Shown piece after piece: positions 14,300 through 21,530 of a DNA stretch of 27,592 bases. Position 1 is the first letter of the stretch. Every line of letters begins with the position of its first letter. Location: contig DASTMZ010000230.1 of NCBI GenBank assembly GCA_035713725.1, positions 1-27,592 on the forward strand. Direction: 5' to 3'. This DNA is from DASQPR01 sp035713725 (GTDB taxonomy: Bacteria > Actinomycetota > Actinomycetes > Mycobacteriales > Micromonosporaceae). Below the pieces are notes generated by a model, which was given only the letters and a program-made list of their open reading frames with translations, was not told where the DNA came from and did no database searches. The position numbers were made by a program, and so were the translations under genes.

Positions 14300-15468
14300 G
14301 CCTCGCGCCCGTTGAGCGGGAGCCTCGCGCGCACGACGAATCCGCCGCCGTCACCCGGCGCGGCGGTAAGGGTCCCGCCCAGCGCACGCGCGCGCTCAAC
14401 CATGCCGGTGATGCCATTGCCGACCGCGCCGTGTCGTTCGAGGTGGACGCGGCGGACGCCGTCGTCCGCGATCTCGACGAGCAACTCCTTTGGCAGGTAC
14501 GCAAGACGGACGTTGGCGTGGTGCCCGCCCGAGTGGCGGGCGGTGTTGGTGAGCGCCTCCTGCACGATCCGGTAGGCGGCGAGGTCGACATCCGGCCGAA
14601 GGTCCGGCCGTGCTCCGTCCTCGTGAAGCTGGACGCTGACGCCGGCCGCCTCGGCGCTGGTGACCAGGTCGTCGAGCCGGGCGACGCTGGGCGCCGGCGC
14701 TCGAGGGGCATTTTCATCGACACCGCGCAGGACCCCGAGAATGGCGCGCAGCTCCATGAGGACTTGCTTGCTGACGTCGTTGATCGTGGCGAGCGCGGCG
14801 ACGGTACGGTCCGGTTGGCGATCGACGAGATGCAGGGCGGTGTTCGCCTGGACGTGGATCGCCGAGATGTGATGGGCGACAACGTCGTGTAGTTCGCGCG
14901 CGATGCGCAGACGTTCGTCACTCGCGTGTCGCAGCAGTTCTTCACGGCGACTGCGCGCGACCGCCGCGGCGCGCTGCCGTGTTTGCCGCAGCAGTTCTGA
15001 TCCACCGGCCAGGGCCGCGAGCCCGGTGCCGAGCGCCCACGCGAATGTCGCGGACGGCGCGTGCTGCCCGGCCAGCATCGGGCCCCAGAGGAACAAGACA
15101 TACCCGGCGACCAGAAAACCGAGCGCGGCGGCCCGCTTACGTTCCTGCACCGCGGTCACGAACGCCACCACGACCGCCAGCCACGCAGGCGCGGTGTGGA
15201 CCTGCGTGACGAGGTACGTGAAGGTCGTCGCGTACGTGACGGCTAGGACGGCAACCGGGTACCTCCGCCGAAGCACCAGCGCGCTCGCCCCGACACACAG
15301 CAACGCCAGCCCACTCGCGGTGACGGGACGTGCCCGGTGGGCTGCGATGGCGAACGATCCGGCCACCTGCGCACCGGCAACCACGACCGCCAGCCCCGCG
15401 TCGGCCAGCCACGGTCGCACGGAACCGATGCGGCGGGACGTGGGGTCGCGGACTGGGGGCTCGGCCAT
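14296..15468 (-). CDS. DesK-type sensor histidine kinase
   Basis: About 390 residues, membrane-bound. The N-terminal 160 residues hold about four to five hydrophobic segments (AGLAVVVAGAQVAGSF, SGLALLCVGASALVL, VAVLAVTYATTFTYLV, WLAVVVAFVTAV, LGFLVAGYVLFLWGP) with only short loops, so it probably senses the membrane or an antibiotic in it. A coiled linker leads to the HisKA_3 box RIARELHDVVAHHISAI with phospho-His194. The HATPase domain has the N box IVQEALTNTARHS (Asn308), ADDG (about 334-337) and GNGITGMVERARALGG. I use the ATG at 15468 (MAEPPVRD); the open frame extends to 15690 but that part is low-complexity Arg/Gly and lies in the divergent promoter region. No clear ribosome site precedes it, so the start is moderately uncertain. 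Confidence 0.92.
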   Translation of the reverse strand: MAEPPVRDPTSRRIGSVRPWLADAGLAVVVAGAQVAGSFAIAAHRARPVTASGLALLCVGASALVLRRRYPVAVLAVTYATTFTYLVTQVHTAPAWLAVVVAFVTAVQERKRAAALGFLVAGYVLFLWGPMLAGQHAPSATFAWALGTGLAALAGGSELLRQTRQRAAAVARSRREELLRHASDERLRIARELHDVVAHHISAIHVQANTALHLVDRQPDRTVAALATINDVSKQVLMELRAILGVLRGVDENAPRAPAPSVARLDDLVTSAEAAGVSVQLHEDGARPDLRPDVDLAAYRIVQEALTNTARHSGGHHANVRLAYLPKELLVEIADDGVRRVHLERHGAVGNGITGMVERARALGGTLTAAPGDGGGFVVRARLPLNGREA

Positions 15469-15521
15469 CGCCCACGACGGTACGTCGGAACCGTTACGCC
15501 TCGCGTCAGCGCCGCGACGAC

Positions 15522-15545
15522 GTACGACTACTCCGCCAGTCGTAC
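15522..15545. promoter_or_regulatory. Inverted repeat in the divergent kinase/ABC promoter region
   Basis: GTACGACT (15522-15529), an 8-base spacer, then AGTCGTAC (15538-15545): perfect 8-base arms. It lies between the histidine kinase start and the small membrane gene and is the best candidate binding site for the response regulator. A weaker pair, ACGGT/ACCGT, lies nearer the kinase start. Confidence 0.5.
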
Positions 15546-15688
15546 CCGGCCGGGCACGTGTACTACCTCCGCGTGACGTGACCTCCGCCGTGCCGCGCGG
15601 TGCTCGCGCTGCGGGTCGTCTGGAGTGGTATCGGAGAATCGGCCACCGGCTGACGACACGCACATGCCGTTCGCAGGACGCTGGCGGC

Positions 15689-15862
15689 ATGTACGGATTC
15701 CTCGCTCATCCCGTGCCACTGGCGATCGTGGCCGCGTCCGGCACCCATCACGGTGGTCGTGCGGCGCTCTGGATCATCGGCTGGCTCGTCGTGCTGGCCG
15801 TCATCGTCGGCGTCGTCGCATATCTGGTACGCCGACGGAACCAAGGGGGTCGACGCCCGTGA
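15689..15862 (+). CDS. Small single-span membrane protein coupled to the ABC ATPase
   Basis: A 57-residue protein I do not recognise. Its N-terminus MYGFLAHPVPLAIVAAS is followed by one clear membrane helix, ALWIIGWLVVLAVIVGVVAYLV (about 26-47), and a basic tail RRRNQGGRRP that should face the cytoplasm. Evidence that it is real: a complete frame with ATG at 15689, hydrophobic composition unlike a random frame, and a stop (TGA 15860-15862) that overlaps the GTG start of the ATPase by four bases (GTGA), the pattern of translational coupling. AGGA lies about 11 bases before the start, a little far. It is the first gene of the operon divergent from the kinase pair. It could be an accessory subunit of the transporter or a small peptide that links transporter and kinase; this is inference. 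Confidence 0.7.
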   Translation: MYGFLAHPVPLAIVAASGTHHGGRAALWIIGWLVVLAVIVGVVAYLVRRRNQGGRRP

Positions 15863-16803
15863 GCACGATCGAGGTACGCGGCCTGACCAAACGCTTCGGC
15901 ACCGTCACCGCGGTCGATGGTCTCGACTTCGAGGTCGACTCCGGATCGGTGGTCGGCTTTCTCGGACCCAACGGCGCCGGAAAGACGACCACATTGCGCG
16001 TGCTGCTTGGTCTGGTGGCGCCGACTGCGGGTACCGCCACCATCAACGGGCACCCGTACGCCAGCCTGCCGGATCCGGTGCGCCTGGTTGGCGCGGCGTT
16101 GGAGGCCTCCGCCTGCCATCCCGGCCGGAGTGCCCGGAACCACCTGCGCATCCACGCATTGGCCGGCGGCGCCGCGCCGCGCGACATCAACCGGGCGCTG
16201 GACGCCGTCGGGCTGAGCGATGTCGCAGATCGGCGGGTCGGCGGGTTCTCGCTCGGCATGCGGCAGCGGCTCGGCCTGGCTACCGCGTTGCTGCACGACC
16301 CCGAGATCCTCATCTTGGACGAGCCGGCCAACGGGCTCGATCCGGAAGGCGTCCGCTGGTTGCGGCGTACGCTGCGCGGGCTGGCGGGCGAAGGCCGAAC
16401 GGTGCTCGTGTCTAGCCACATTCTGGCGGAGGTGGCACAGACCGTCGATCGCGTGATCATCTTGGATCGAGGTCGACTCGTCGCGCAGTCATCTCTTGCG
16501 GAGCTCGCGGCACGCAGTCGCCGAACGGTACGCGTGCGTACCCCCGAATCTCGGCGACTGCTCGACGCGCTCGGCGCGCGCGAAGACATCGACGCCCGCG
16601 GTGCTGGCGATTGGGTGCATGTCACCGGCGCCACTGCCGAGGAGGTGGGGCTTCTCGCCGCTCGGCACGCGATCCCGATCTTCGAGGCAACAACCGACGG
16701 CGCGGATCTCGAAGACGCGTTTTTGGCCCTCACCAACGGCGCCTCGGGACAGCCAATACGCCGCGGCGGGGCCGATCAGTCGCCCGAGGAGGCATGCCGA
16801 TGA
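15859..16803 (+). CDS. ABC transporter ATP-binding protein
   Basis: A 314-residue ABC ATPase of the exporter type seen with drug, bacitracin or lantibiotic transporters. Walker A GPNGAGKTT (36-44), signature SLGMRQRLGL (131-140), Walker B LILDEP (151-156) followed by the D-loop ANGLDPEG, and the H-loop SSHILAEV (His187) are all present. After about residue 215 a C-terminal domain (RTVRVRTPESRRLLDAL onward) is of the kind found on such ATPases. The start is the GTG at 15859, with GGGGG nine bases before and overlap with the small membrane gene; the open frame further upstream is not used. It overlaps the permease by four bases (ATGA), so ATPase and permease are made together. Confidence 0.95.
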   Translation: MSTIEVRGLTKRFGTVTAVDGLDFEVDSGSVVGFLGPNGAGKTTTLRVLLGLVAPTAGTATINGHPYASLPDPVRLVGAALEASACHPGRSARNHLRIHALAGGAAPRDINRALDAVGLSDVADRRVGGFSLGMRQRLGLATALLHDPEILILDEPANGLDPEGVRWLRRTLRGLAGEGRTVLVSSHILAEVAQTVDRVIILDRGRLVAQSSLAELAARSRRTVRVRTPESRRLLDALGAREDIDARGAGDWVHVTGATAEEVGLLAARHAIPIFEATTDGADLEDAFLALTNGASGQPIRRGGADQSPEEACR

Positions 16804-17579
16804 GCCGGCTCGTACGCATCGAGTTGCTCAAGCTTCGCACGACACGACTCACCTTTGGGTTGCTGGCCATCGGGACCGCCCTCTGCGCGCTTGACGCGGT
16901 GCTCCGCGATGCACGTGCCGGCAACGGACGTCTCCCGCCGCTCGACACGGCGGCGGGGCTGAGCAATGGGTTGACGGTGACCGGCTTCGCGATGCTGATG
17001 GCCTGGGTGCTCGGTGTGACCATGGCCAGCGGCGAGTTTCGTCACCAGACCGCGACGGTGACCTACCTCCAAGCGCCCACCCGAAGCCGCGTCCTACGGG
17101 CGAAGATGATCGCGTCCGGGATCGTTGGGCTCGCCTTCGGGGCGGGTGGCGCCGCAGCGACGACGGCGGTCTCCATGATCTTCGTCGCCGCTCGTGCCGA
17201 TCCAATCTCGGTCGGCTCGGGCACGATCGTTCGCTACGCCGTCGGCGCGATCGTCGGCGCCGCCCTGCTCGCCGCACTCGGCGCCGCGCTCGGTTCGGTA
17301 ATCCGAGGCCAGCTTGGCGCAGTGATTGGCGTGCTGGTGTGGGCGCTGTTCGTCGAGTCGATCGTCGGTGGGCTGTTCAACAGCATCGGTCCGTACCTGC
17401 CATTCATCGCCGCGACCACGCTGGCGGGCGCTCGTCTTGGCGGCGGCGGATTTGGTTACTCCGGATCCTCGACGGCGTCACCGCTGCCGTTCCTTGCCGC
17501 CGGGCTGCTCGTGGCCGCTATGGCGGTCGCGATCGGCGCGGTCGCGGCCCAGACCACGATCCGGCGGGACGTCACGTAG
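16800..17579 (+). CDS. ABC transporter permease (ABC-2 type)
   Basis: A 259-residue membrane protein with about six hydrophobic spans: LTFGLLAIGTALCALDAVL, GLTVTGFAMLMAWVLGVTM, IASGIVGLAFGAGGAAATTAVSMIFVA, YAVGAIVGAALLAALGAALG, LGAVIGVLVWALFVESIV and FLAAGLLVAAMAVAIGAVAA. The segment ASGEFRHQTATVTYLQAPTRSRVLRAKM between spans 2 and 3 is typical of ABC-2 permeases (SGEFRxxT). The ATG at 16800 is chosen because GAGGAGG at 16786-16792 is 7 bases away; an ATG at 16794 is too close. It is the membrane half of the exporter with the preceding ATPase. Export of a lipid, peptide or drug is likely; the substrate is not shown. Confidence 0.92.
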   Translation: MSRLVRIELLKLRTTRLTFGLLAIGTALCALDAVLRDARAGNGRLPPLDTAAGLSNGLTVTGFAMLMAWVLGVTMASGEFRHQTATVTYLQAPTRSRVLRAKMIASGIVGLAFGAGGAAATTAVSMIFVAARADPISVGSGTIVRYAVGAIVGAALLAALGAALGSVIRGQLGAVIGVLVWALFVESIVGGLFNSIGPYLPFIAATTLAGARLGGGGFGYSGSSTASPLPFLAAGLLVAAMAVAIGAVAAQTTIRRDVT

Positions 17580-17671
17580 TCCGGGGTCGGCGGGCACCAC
17601 GCGTCCGGATGGGATCGTGAAATATCTGGGTCGGATGTCGAACAAGCGGTGCGACCGTTCGACGCGTGGGT

Positions 17672-18199
17672 ATGACTGAGAACATGAGCGAACCGATCTC
17701 GACACGCAACCTCGACCGCTACGGCTCCCCGGAGCTGCCGTGGAGCCGTCCCCGAGACATCCTCGCCGCGGATACGCCGGGCGTCGACCTGACGTTCTTC
17801 GTGGCGACCGTACGCCCCGATGGCCGACCTCACTCGGCCGGCGTCGGAGCGACGTGGGTGGATGGCGACCTTTACTTCACGAGCGGGCCGGGCACGCTCA
17901 AGTCGCGCAACCTGGCTACGAATCCGGCATGCAGTGTGTCGGTGCGCCTACGCCAGATCGACCTTGTGCTCGAGGGTGAGGCGCACCGAGTCACCGACGG
18001 ATCCACATTGGAGCGTCTGGCGGCCGTCTACCGTACCGGTGGCTGGCCCGCCGCGGTGGAGGGTGACGCGCTCACGGCGCCGTACAGCGCGCCGAGCGCC
18101 GGACCCGCGCCCTGGTACCTCTACCGCTTGACACTGCACACCGCGGTCGGCGTGGCCAGCGCCGAGCCGTACGGCGCCACCCGCTGGGACTTCATCTGA
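17672..18199 (+). CDS. Pyridoxamine-5'-phosphate-oxidase-family (PPOX) flavoprotein
   Basis: About 175 residues with the split-barrel flavin-binding fold: FFVATVRPDGRPHSAGVGATWVDGDLYFTSGPGTLKSRNLATNPACSVSVRLRQIDLVLEGEAHRVTD, then PWYLYRLTLHTAVGVASAEPYGATRWDF. This is the pattern of actinobacterial PPOX proteins, which bind FMN or F420 and act on diverse small molecules; a specific substrate cannot be given. Start is uncertain among GTG 17666, ATG 17672 and ATG 17684, none with a strong ribosome site. The 5' region holds a nested inverted repeat (GTCGAA 17637-17642 with TTCGAC 17658-17663, enclosing CGGT-GCG-ACCG). It is followed by the glycosylase on the same strand after 35 bases. Confidence 0.85.
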   Translation: MTENMSEPISTRNLDRYGSPELPWSRPRDILAADTPGVDLTFFVATVRPDGRPHSAGVGATWVDGDLYFTSGPGTLKSRNLATNPACSVSVRLRQIDLVLEGEAHRVTDGSTLERLAAVYRTGGWPAAVEGDALTAPYSAPSAGPAPWYLYRLTLHTAVGVASAEPYGATRWDFI

Positions 18200-18234
18200 C
18201 GCGCGCCCGCGCACACAAGTGGCAGGCTGCAGGT

Positions 18235-18885
18235 ATGACGACGGCGCGGATGTCACACGCAGCGGCGGCGCAGATCCTTGCGAAGCGCGACCCGGTCATC
18301 GCCCGCTTAGTCGCCGAGACCGGACCGCCCAGGCTCCGACGGTTTCCGGACCCGCCGTTCGCCGCGCTCGTACGCGCCATCGTCTACCAGCAGCTTGCCG
18401 GCTCCGCCGCGATGGCCATCCACGGACGGTTGGTCGCCGCGCTGGACGACGTGGTGGAGCCCGGACCGCTGGCCGCGTTGTCGGACGAGACGTTCCGCGC
18501 GGTCGGCATGTCCCGCAACAAGGTCTTGTCGTTGCGGGATCTAGCCGCCAAGGCATTAGACGGCAGCGTGACACTGTCGCCGCGGTCGCTGGCCCGGCGC
18601 AGCGACGAAGAGATCATCGCAACGCTTTCGACGGTACGCGGCATCGGCAGGTGGACGGCCGAGGTGTTTCTGCTCTTCCAGCTTCGCCGGCTCGACATCT
18701 GGCCGACCGGCGACCTCGGGGTCCGTCGCGGGTACGGGTTGGCCTGGGGCGTACCCATGCCAACGGCGAACGAGCTGGAACTGCTCGGTGATCCGTTCCG
18801 CCCGTACCGGTCAGTTGCCGCGTGGTACTGCTGGCGAGCCGCGGAACTCTATGCAGGCGCCGCGGACAGTGCCCTGACCCGATAG
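18235..18885 (+). CDS. AlkA-type DNA-3-methyladenine glycosylase (HhH-GPD)
   Basis: A 216-residue DNA repair glycosylase that removes alkylated bases. The core begins PFAALVRAIVYQQLAGSAAMAIHGRL, a family hallmark. The helix-hairpin-helix LSTVRGIGRWTAEVFLLFQL (131-150) is followed by the catalytic Asp160 in WPTGDLGVRRG. The C-terminal FRPYRSVAAWYCWRAAELY is also typical. It lacks the N-terminal beta domain of E. coli AlkA, as do many actinobacterial homologues of this length. The ATG at 18235 has CAGGCT six bases before it and no strong ribosome site, so a leaderless mRNA is possible. It is convergent with the ABM-type gene. Confidence 0.93.
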   Translation: MTTARMSHAAAAQILAKRDPVIARLVAETGPPRLRRFPDPPFAALVRAIVYQQLAGSAAMAIHGRLVAALDDVVEPGPLAALSDETFRAVGMSRNKVLSLRDLAAKALDGSVTLSPRSLARRSDEEIIATLSTVRGIGRWTAEVFLLFQLRRLDIWPTGDLGVRRGYGLAWGVPMPTANELELLGDPFRPYRSVAAWYCWRAAELYAGAADSALTR

Positions 18886-18888
18886 CAT

Positions 18889-18908
18889 CGCCGGCCCGCC
18901 CGCCGGTG
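18889..18908. terminator. Short GC hairpin between convergent genes
   Basis: CCGGC (18891-18895) pairs with GCCGG (18902-18906) around a 6-base loop, extended by one G-U and one C-G pair. It fills the gap between convergent stops at 18885 and 18911. No T run, so the call is weak. Confidence 0.35.
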
Positions 18909-18910
18909 TA

Positions 18911-19213
18911 TCAGAACTCGTCCGGCGTGGACATCTTGCGCAGGTACGTGAACTCGGGCTCGCTGCGGACCTTGGCGGCCTCCATCACGTTGAGAATGTC
19001 CTCCTGCGTGTCGAAGAACCGCTTGAACGACGCTTCGTCCGGCCATTCGTCGATCACCACGATCTCGCCGTTTCCGGCGGCGAACATGTGGTGGATGCAG
19101 CCGGCCTCGCGGCCTGAGTCGGCGATCCTCGTGATGCGGTCAGGGTTTGCGTTCGCCCAGCTCTCCAAGGCAGCCGGATCGGCCTTTGCACGCATCATCA
19201 TGATGACGGACAT
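18911..19213 (-). CDS. Small ABM-like (ferredoxin-fold) protein
   Basis: A 100-residue cytoplasmic protein resembling the antibiotic-biosynthesis-monooxygenase/dimeric alpha-beta-barrel group: a first strand MSVIMMMRAKADPAALESW, a central GCIHHMFAAGNGEIVVIDEWPDEASFKRFFDTQ and a last strand near EPEFTYLRK. The motif of an Asp-Glu-Trp strand followed by a helix with SFKRFF is common in this superfamily. Function may be oxygenase-like or merely ligand binding; no catalytic residue can be assigned. The ATG at 19213 has GGGGAGG five bases before it; an upstream in-frame GTG at 19234 would overlap the leader. TAGGCT at 19249-19244 is its likely -10. It is divergent from the MFS gene. Confidence 0.8.
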   Translation of the reverse strand: MSVIMMMRAKADPAALESWANANPDRITRIADSGREAGCIHHMFAAGNGEIVVIDEWPDEASFKRFFDTQEDILNVMEAAKVRSEPEFTYLRKMSTPDEF

Positions 19214-19243
19214 GGTTGCCTCCCCTCGGTTCACATGATCACG

Positions 19244-19249
19244 AGCCTA
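19244..19249 (-). promoter_or_regulatory. Candidate -10 box for the ABM-like gene
   Basis: TAGGCT on the minus strand, about 30 bases before the ATG at 19213, with a clear ribosome site between. No good -35 is seen. The same hexamer occurs before the RNA methyltransferase gene. Confidence 0.45.
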
Positions 19250-19355
19250 GGCGATCGACTCGACTCGTCTGGCTGGATCCGCGGTGTTGATCGCGCGTGG
19301 CACCTGGTGAGACGCGCGTCATGATCTGAGTCCAACGGGCGAGCGCGGTAATAGC

Positions 19356-19427
19356 ATGACGACCGTGCGAGGTATGGACTGGTCCCGGCATCCGGTGGTT
19401 ACCGTTCCAGCCGGATGCCCGGCATGA
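19356..19427 (+). other. Possible 23-codon leader ORF before the MFS exporter
   Basis: ATG at 19356 opens a frame encoding MTTVRGMDWSRHPVVTVPAGCP plus a final Ala, whose TGA (19425-19427) overlaps an internal MFS ATG at 19424 in an ATGA arrangement. It has no ribosome site, and -10-like hexamers (TAATAG 19349-19354, TAGCAT 19352-19357) overlap its start, so the ATG may not even be transcribed. Listed as a weak candidate. Confidence 0.2.
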
Positions 19428-20926
19428 GCGTGCCACCGGGGAACGCTGCCGCGCCGGCGCAACGGATGGCCGCCGTTGGGTTCCGGTCCGAGCGCGGCCC
19501 GATCCTTATCTCGCTGATGCTGTCGGTCAGCCTGGTTGCCATCGACTCGACGATCATTGCGACCGCCGTACCGTCCATTGTGGCTGATCTTGGCGGCTTC
19601 GCGCAGTTCCCGTGGCTGTTTTCGGTGTATCTGCTCGCGCAGGCCACGTCCGTACCGATCTATGGAAAGCTCGCCGATCTCGTCGGCCGCAAGCCGATCA
19701 TGTTCGTCGGCATCGGCCTGTTCCTGCTCGGATCCGTGTTGTGCGGCACAGCATGGTCGATGCCGGCGCTGATCGCCTTCCGCGCGCTGCAAGGACTCGG
19801 CGCGGGCGCGGTGGCGCCGATGAGCATGACGATCGTCGGCGACATCTACTCGACCGCGGAACGCGGCAAGGTGCAGGGCTACATCGCGAGCGTGTGGGCC
19901 GCCTCGTCGGTGGTCGGCCCCACGCTGGGCGGCGTGTTCTCCGAGTACCTGACCTGGCGGTGGATCTTCTACGTCAACGTGCCGCTGTGCGTGCTCGCCG
20001 CGTGGATGCTCAGCCGCAGTTTCAAGGAGCGAGTCACGCGTCAGCGGCACCGACTCGACTATCTCGGCGCGTCGCTCCTCACCATGGGCTGCACGCTGCT
20101 GATCCTCGGGCTGATCGAGGGCGGCGTGGTGTGGTCGTGGGTGTCGGTGGCCGGCATCGTGATCCCGTTCGCCGGTGTGGCGCTGCTCGGCGCGTTCGTG
20201 GTCGTCGAGCGCCGCGCAGCGGAACCCGTGCTGCCACTGTGGGTCTTCCGGCACCGGATGCTGCTCACCACGACACTCGTGTCGTGCGGTGTCGGTGCCG
20301 TGCTGATCGGGCTCACGTCGTACGTCCCGACGTTCAGCCAGGGCGTGATCGGCGTCGGCCCACTCGTCGCCGGCTTCACGGTCGCCGCGCTCACGCTCGG
20401 CTGGCCGATCACCGCATCGCAGTCCAGCCGTGTCTACCTGCGCGCCGGCTTCCGATCGACGGCCCTGATCGGCAGCGCGACCGCACTGCTCGGCGCGGCC
20501 CTGACCACGCTGCTGACCGCCGACGCGACCGTGTGGCAGGTCGCCTCGACGTGTTTCATCGTCGGCGCCGGCCTCGGATTCGTGGCCGCTCCGGCGCTGA
20601 TCGCGGCACAGACCACGGTCGGGTGGTCGCAGCGCGGTGTGGTCACCGGTACGAACATGTTCGGCCGCTCGATCGGCAGCGCGGTCGGAGTCGCCGTGTT
20701 TGGTGCGATCGCGAACGCCGTCCACCACTCCGCTGGCGGGACACCGGCCGTGACGCTTCTCGCGCGCGAATCGCACGACGTGTTCATCGGCGTCGCGGTC
20801 ATGACGCTGCTACTGGGTCTCGCCGTCGCCGCGATGCCGCGTACCCAGGCCGACACCGTATCGGTCGATCCGGGTCCGGCCCGTGCAGCGACGGCCCGTG
20901 CAGCAGCCCTCGCCGAGGAGCATTAG
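19415..20926 (+). CDS. MFS multidrug exporter, DHA2 (14-helix) family
   Basis: A 503-residue proton-coupled drug efflux protein in the membrane. The first helix ILISLMLSVSLVAIDSTIIATAVPSI is typical of EmrB/QacA relatives. Motif A appears as GKLADLVGRKPIMFVG, and SSVVGPTLGGVFSEYLTWRWIFYVNVPL is the motif C region of drug antiporters. About 14 hydrophobic spans can be counted, with a 14-helix gap near VVERRAAEPVLPLWVFRH. The ATG at 19415 and the ATG at 19424 (MSVPPGNAA) are both possible; neither has a good ribosome site. A possible coupled leader ORF precedes it. No adjacent TetR or MarR gene is present. Substrate unknown. Confidence 0.92.
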   Translation: MPGMSVPPGNAAAPAQRMAAVGFRSERGPILISLMLSVSLVAIDSTIIATAVPSIVADLGGFAQFPWLFSVYLLAQATSVPIYGKLADLVGRKPIMFVGIGLFLLGSVLCGTAWSMPALIAFRALQGLGAGAVAPMSMTIVGDIYSTAERGKVQGYIASVWAASSVVGPTLGGVFSEYLTWRWIFYVNVPLCVLAAWMLSRSFKERVTRQRHRLDYLGASLLTMGCTLLILGLIEGGVVWSWVSVAGIVIPFAGVALLGAFVVVERRAAEPVLPLWVFRHRMLLTTTLVSCGVGAVLIGLTSYVPTFSQGVIGVGPLVAGFTVAALTLGWPITASQSSRVYLRAGFRSTALIGSATALLGAALTTLLTADATVWQVASTCFIVGAGLGFVAAPALIAAQTTVGWSQRGVVTGTNMFGRSIGSAVGVAVFGAIANAVHHSAGGTPAVTLLARESHDVFIGVAVMTLLLGLAVAAMPRTQADTVSVDPGPARAATARAAALAEEH

Positions 20927-20934
20927 CCCGACCC

Positions 20935-20970
20935 ACGTCCGGATCGCGACGGCTACTTGACACCGGACGT
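20935..20970. repeat. Inverted repeat after the MFS gene, overlapping a promoter
   Basis: ACGTCCGG (20935-20942) and CCGGACGT (20963-20970) are perfect 8-base arms 20 bases apart. They start 9 bases after the MFS stop and the right arm follows directly on a TTGACA box. It could be the exporter's terminator or an operator of the next operon. Confidence 0.45.
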
Positions 20971-20983
20971 AGGACGCTAACCT
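20957..20983 (+). promoter_or_regulatory. Candidate promoter of the YcxB-like/NYN operon
   Basis: A perfect TTGACA (20957-20962) and TAACCT (20978-20983) are 15 bases apart, slightly short of ideal. Transcription would start near 20990, with GGAG at 21003-21006 as ribosome site for the ATG at 21012. Confidence 0.5.
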
Positions 20984-21011
20984 GGGCCAGTCTCCTATCC
21001 ACGGAGTGTCG

Positions 21012-21530
21012 ATGAACATCACCTTCGTCATGAGCCCGGACGCCGACCGGGACCGTCGGCTCTTCTGGGCGATTGCTCGTCGCTCACTCCGTAAGTGGTG
21101 GGTGGTCAGCGCGCTGTTCGTTGCGCTCGGTGCCGGTGTGGCGGTGCTCGGCTTCACCGAGCGCGTGGAGCCTTTCGGACCTGCCGGCGTCGCATTGGGC
21201 GCTGGCGGCGTGTGGATCGCGTTCGTGCCATGGATTCTGTTCCGCGGAGCGACGCGTCGGAGCGCGGCACGCCCCGGCTCGGACGTCACGATCCGCTTGA
21301 CCTACGACGACGCGACCTTCGACACGGCCCTGTCGCAGGCGCGTATCAAATGGCCGCTGGTCAGGCGAATCGAGGAGCGAAACGGATTCTGGATCGCTCG
21401 GGGCGAGCGCCGGGTGCTGTTCACGCTCCCACAGGAGTGCATGGACGCCGCGCAAGTTGCCGAGTTCCGGGCGTTCCTCGCCGGCCGTACGCCACCGCAA
21501 CCCGCCCAGCCGGAGGCCCAGCCGAGGTGA
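21012..21530 (+). CDS. YcxB-like membrane protein
   Basis: A 172-residue protein. The N-terminus ITFVMSPDADRDRRLFWAIARR leads to two adjacent membrane helices (WWVVSALFVALGAGVAVLGF and PAGVALGAGGVWIAFVPWILF) in hairpin form. The C-terminal part TIRLTYDDATFDTALSQARIKWPLVRRIEERNGFWIARGERRVLFTLPQECM, ending EFRAFL, matches the C-terminal cytoplasmic domain of YcxB-like proteins, whose function is not known to me. The ATG at 21012 has GGAG five bases before it; an in-frame GTG at 21006 overlaps that site. Its stop overlaps the start of the NYN gene by four bases (GTGA), so the two are translationally coupled. Confidence 0.8.
   Translation: MNITFVMSPDADRDRRLFWAIARRSLRKWWVVSALFVALGAGVAVLGFTERVEPFGPAGVALGAGGVWIAFVPWILFRGATRRSAARPGSDVTIRLTYDDATFDTALSQARIKWPLVRRIEERNGFWIARGERRVLFTLPQECMDAAQVAEFRAFLAGRTPPQPAQPEAQPR

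Noticed and set aside
15469..15690. N-terminal extension of the histidine kinase
   Set aside because: Low-complexity Arg/Gly residues across the divergent promoter region; the membrane domain begins after the ATG at 15468.
17581..17610. TCCGG/CCGGA repeat after the ABC permease as a terminator
   Set aside because: Arms of only five bases around a long loop; not convincing.
19319..20776. Long minus-strand open frame opposite the MFS exporter
   Set aside because: His/Arg/Asp/Glu-rich low-complexity product, antisense to a clear 14-helix transporter.
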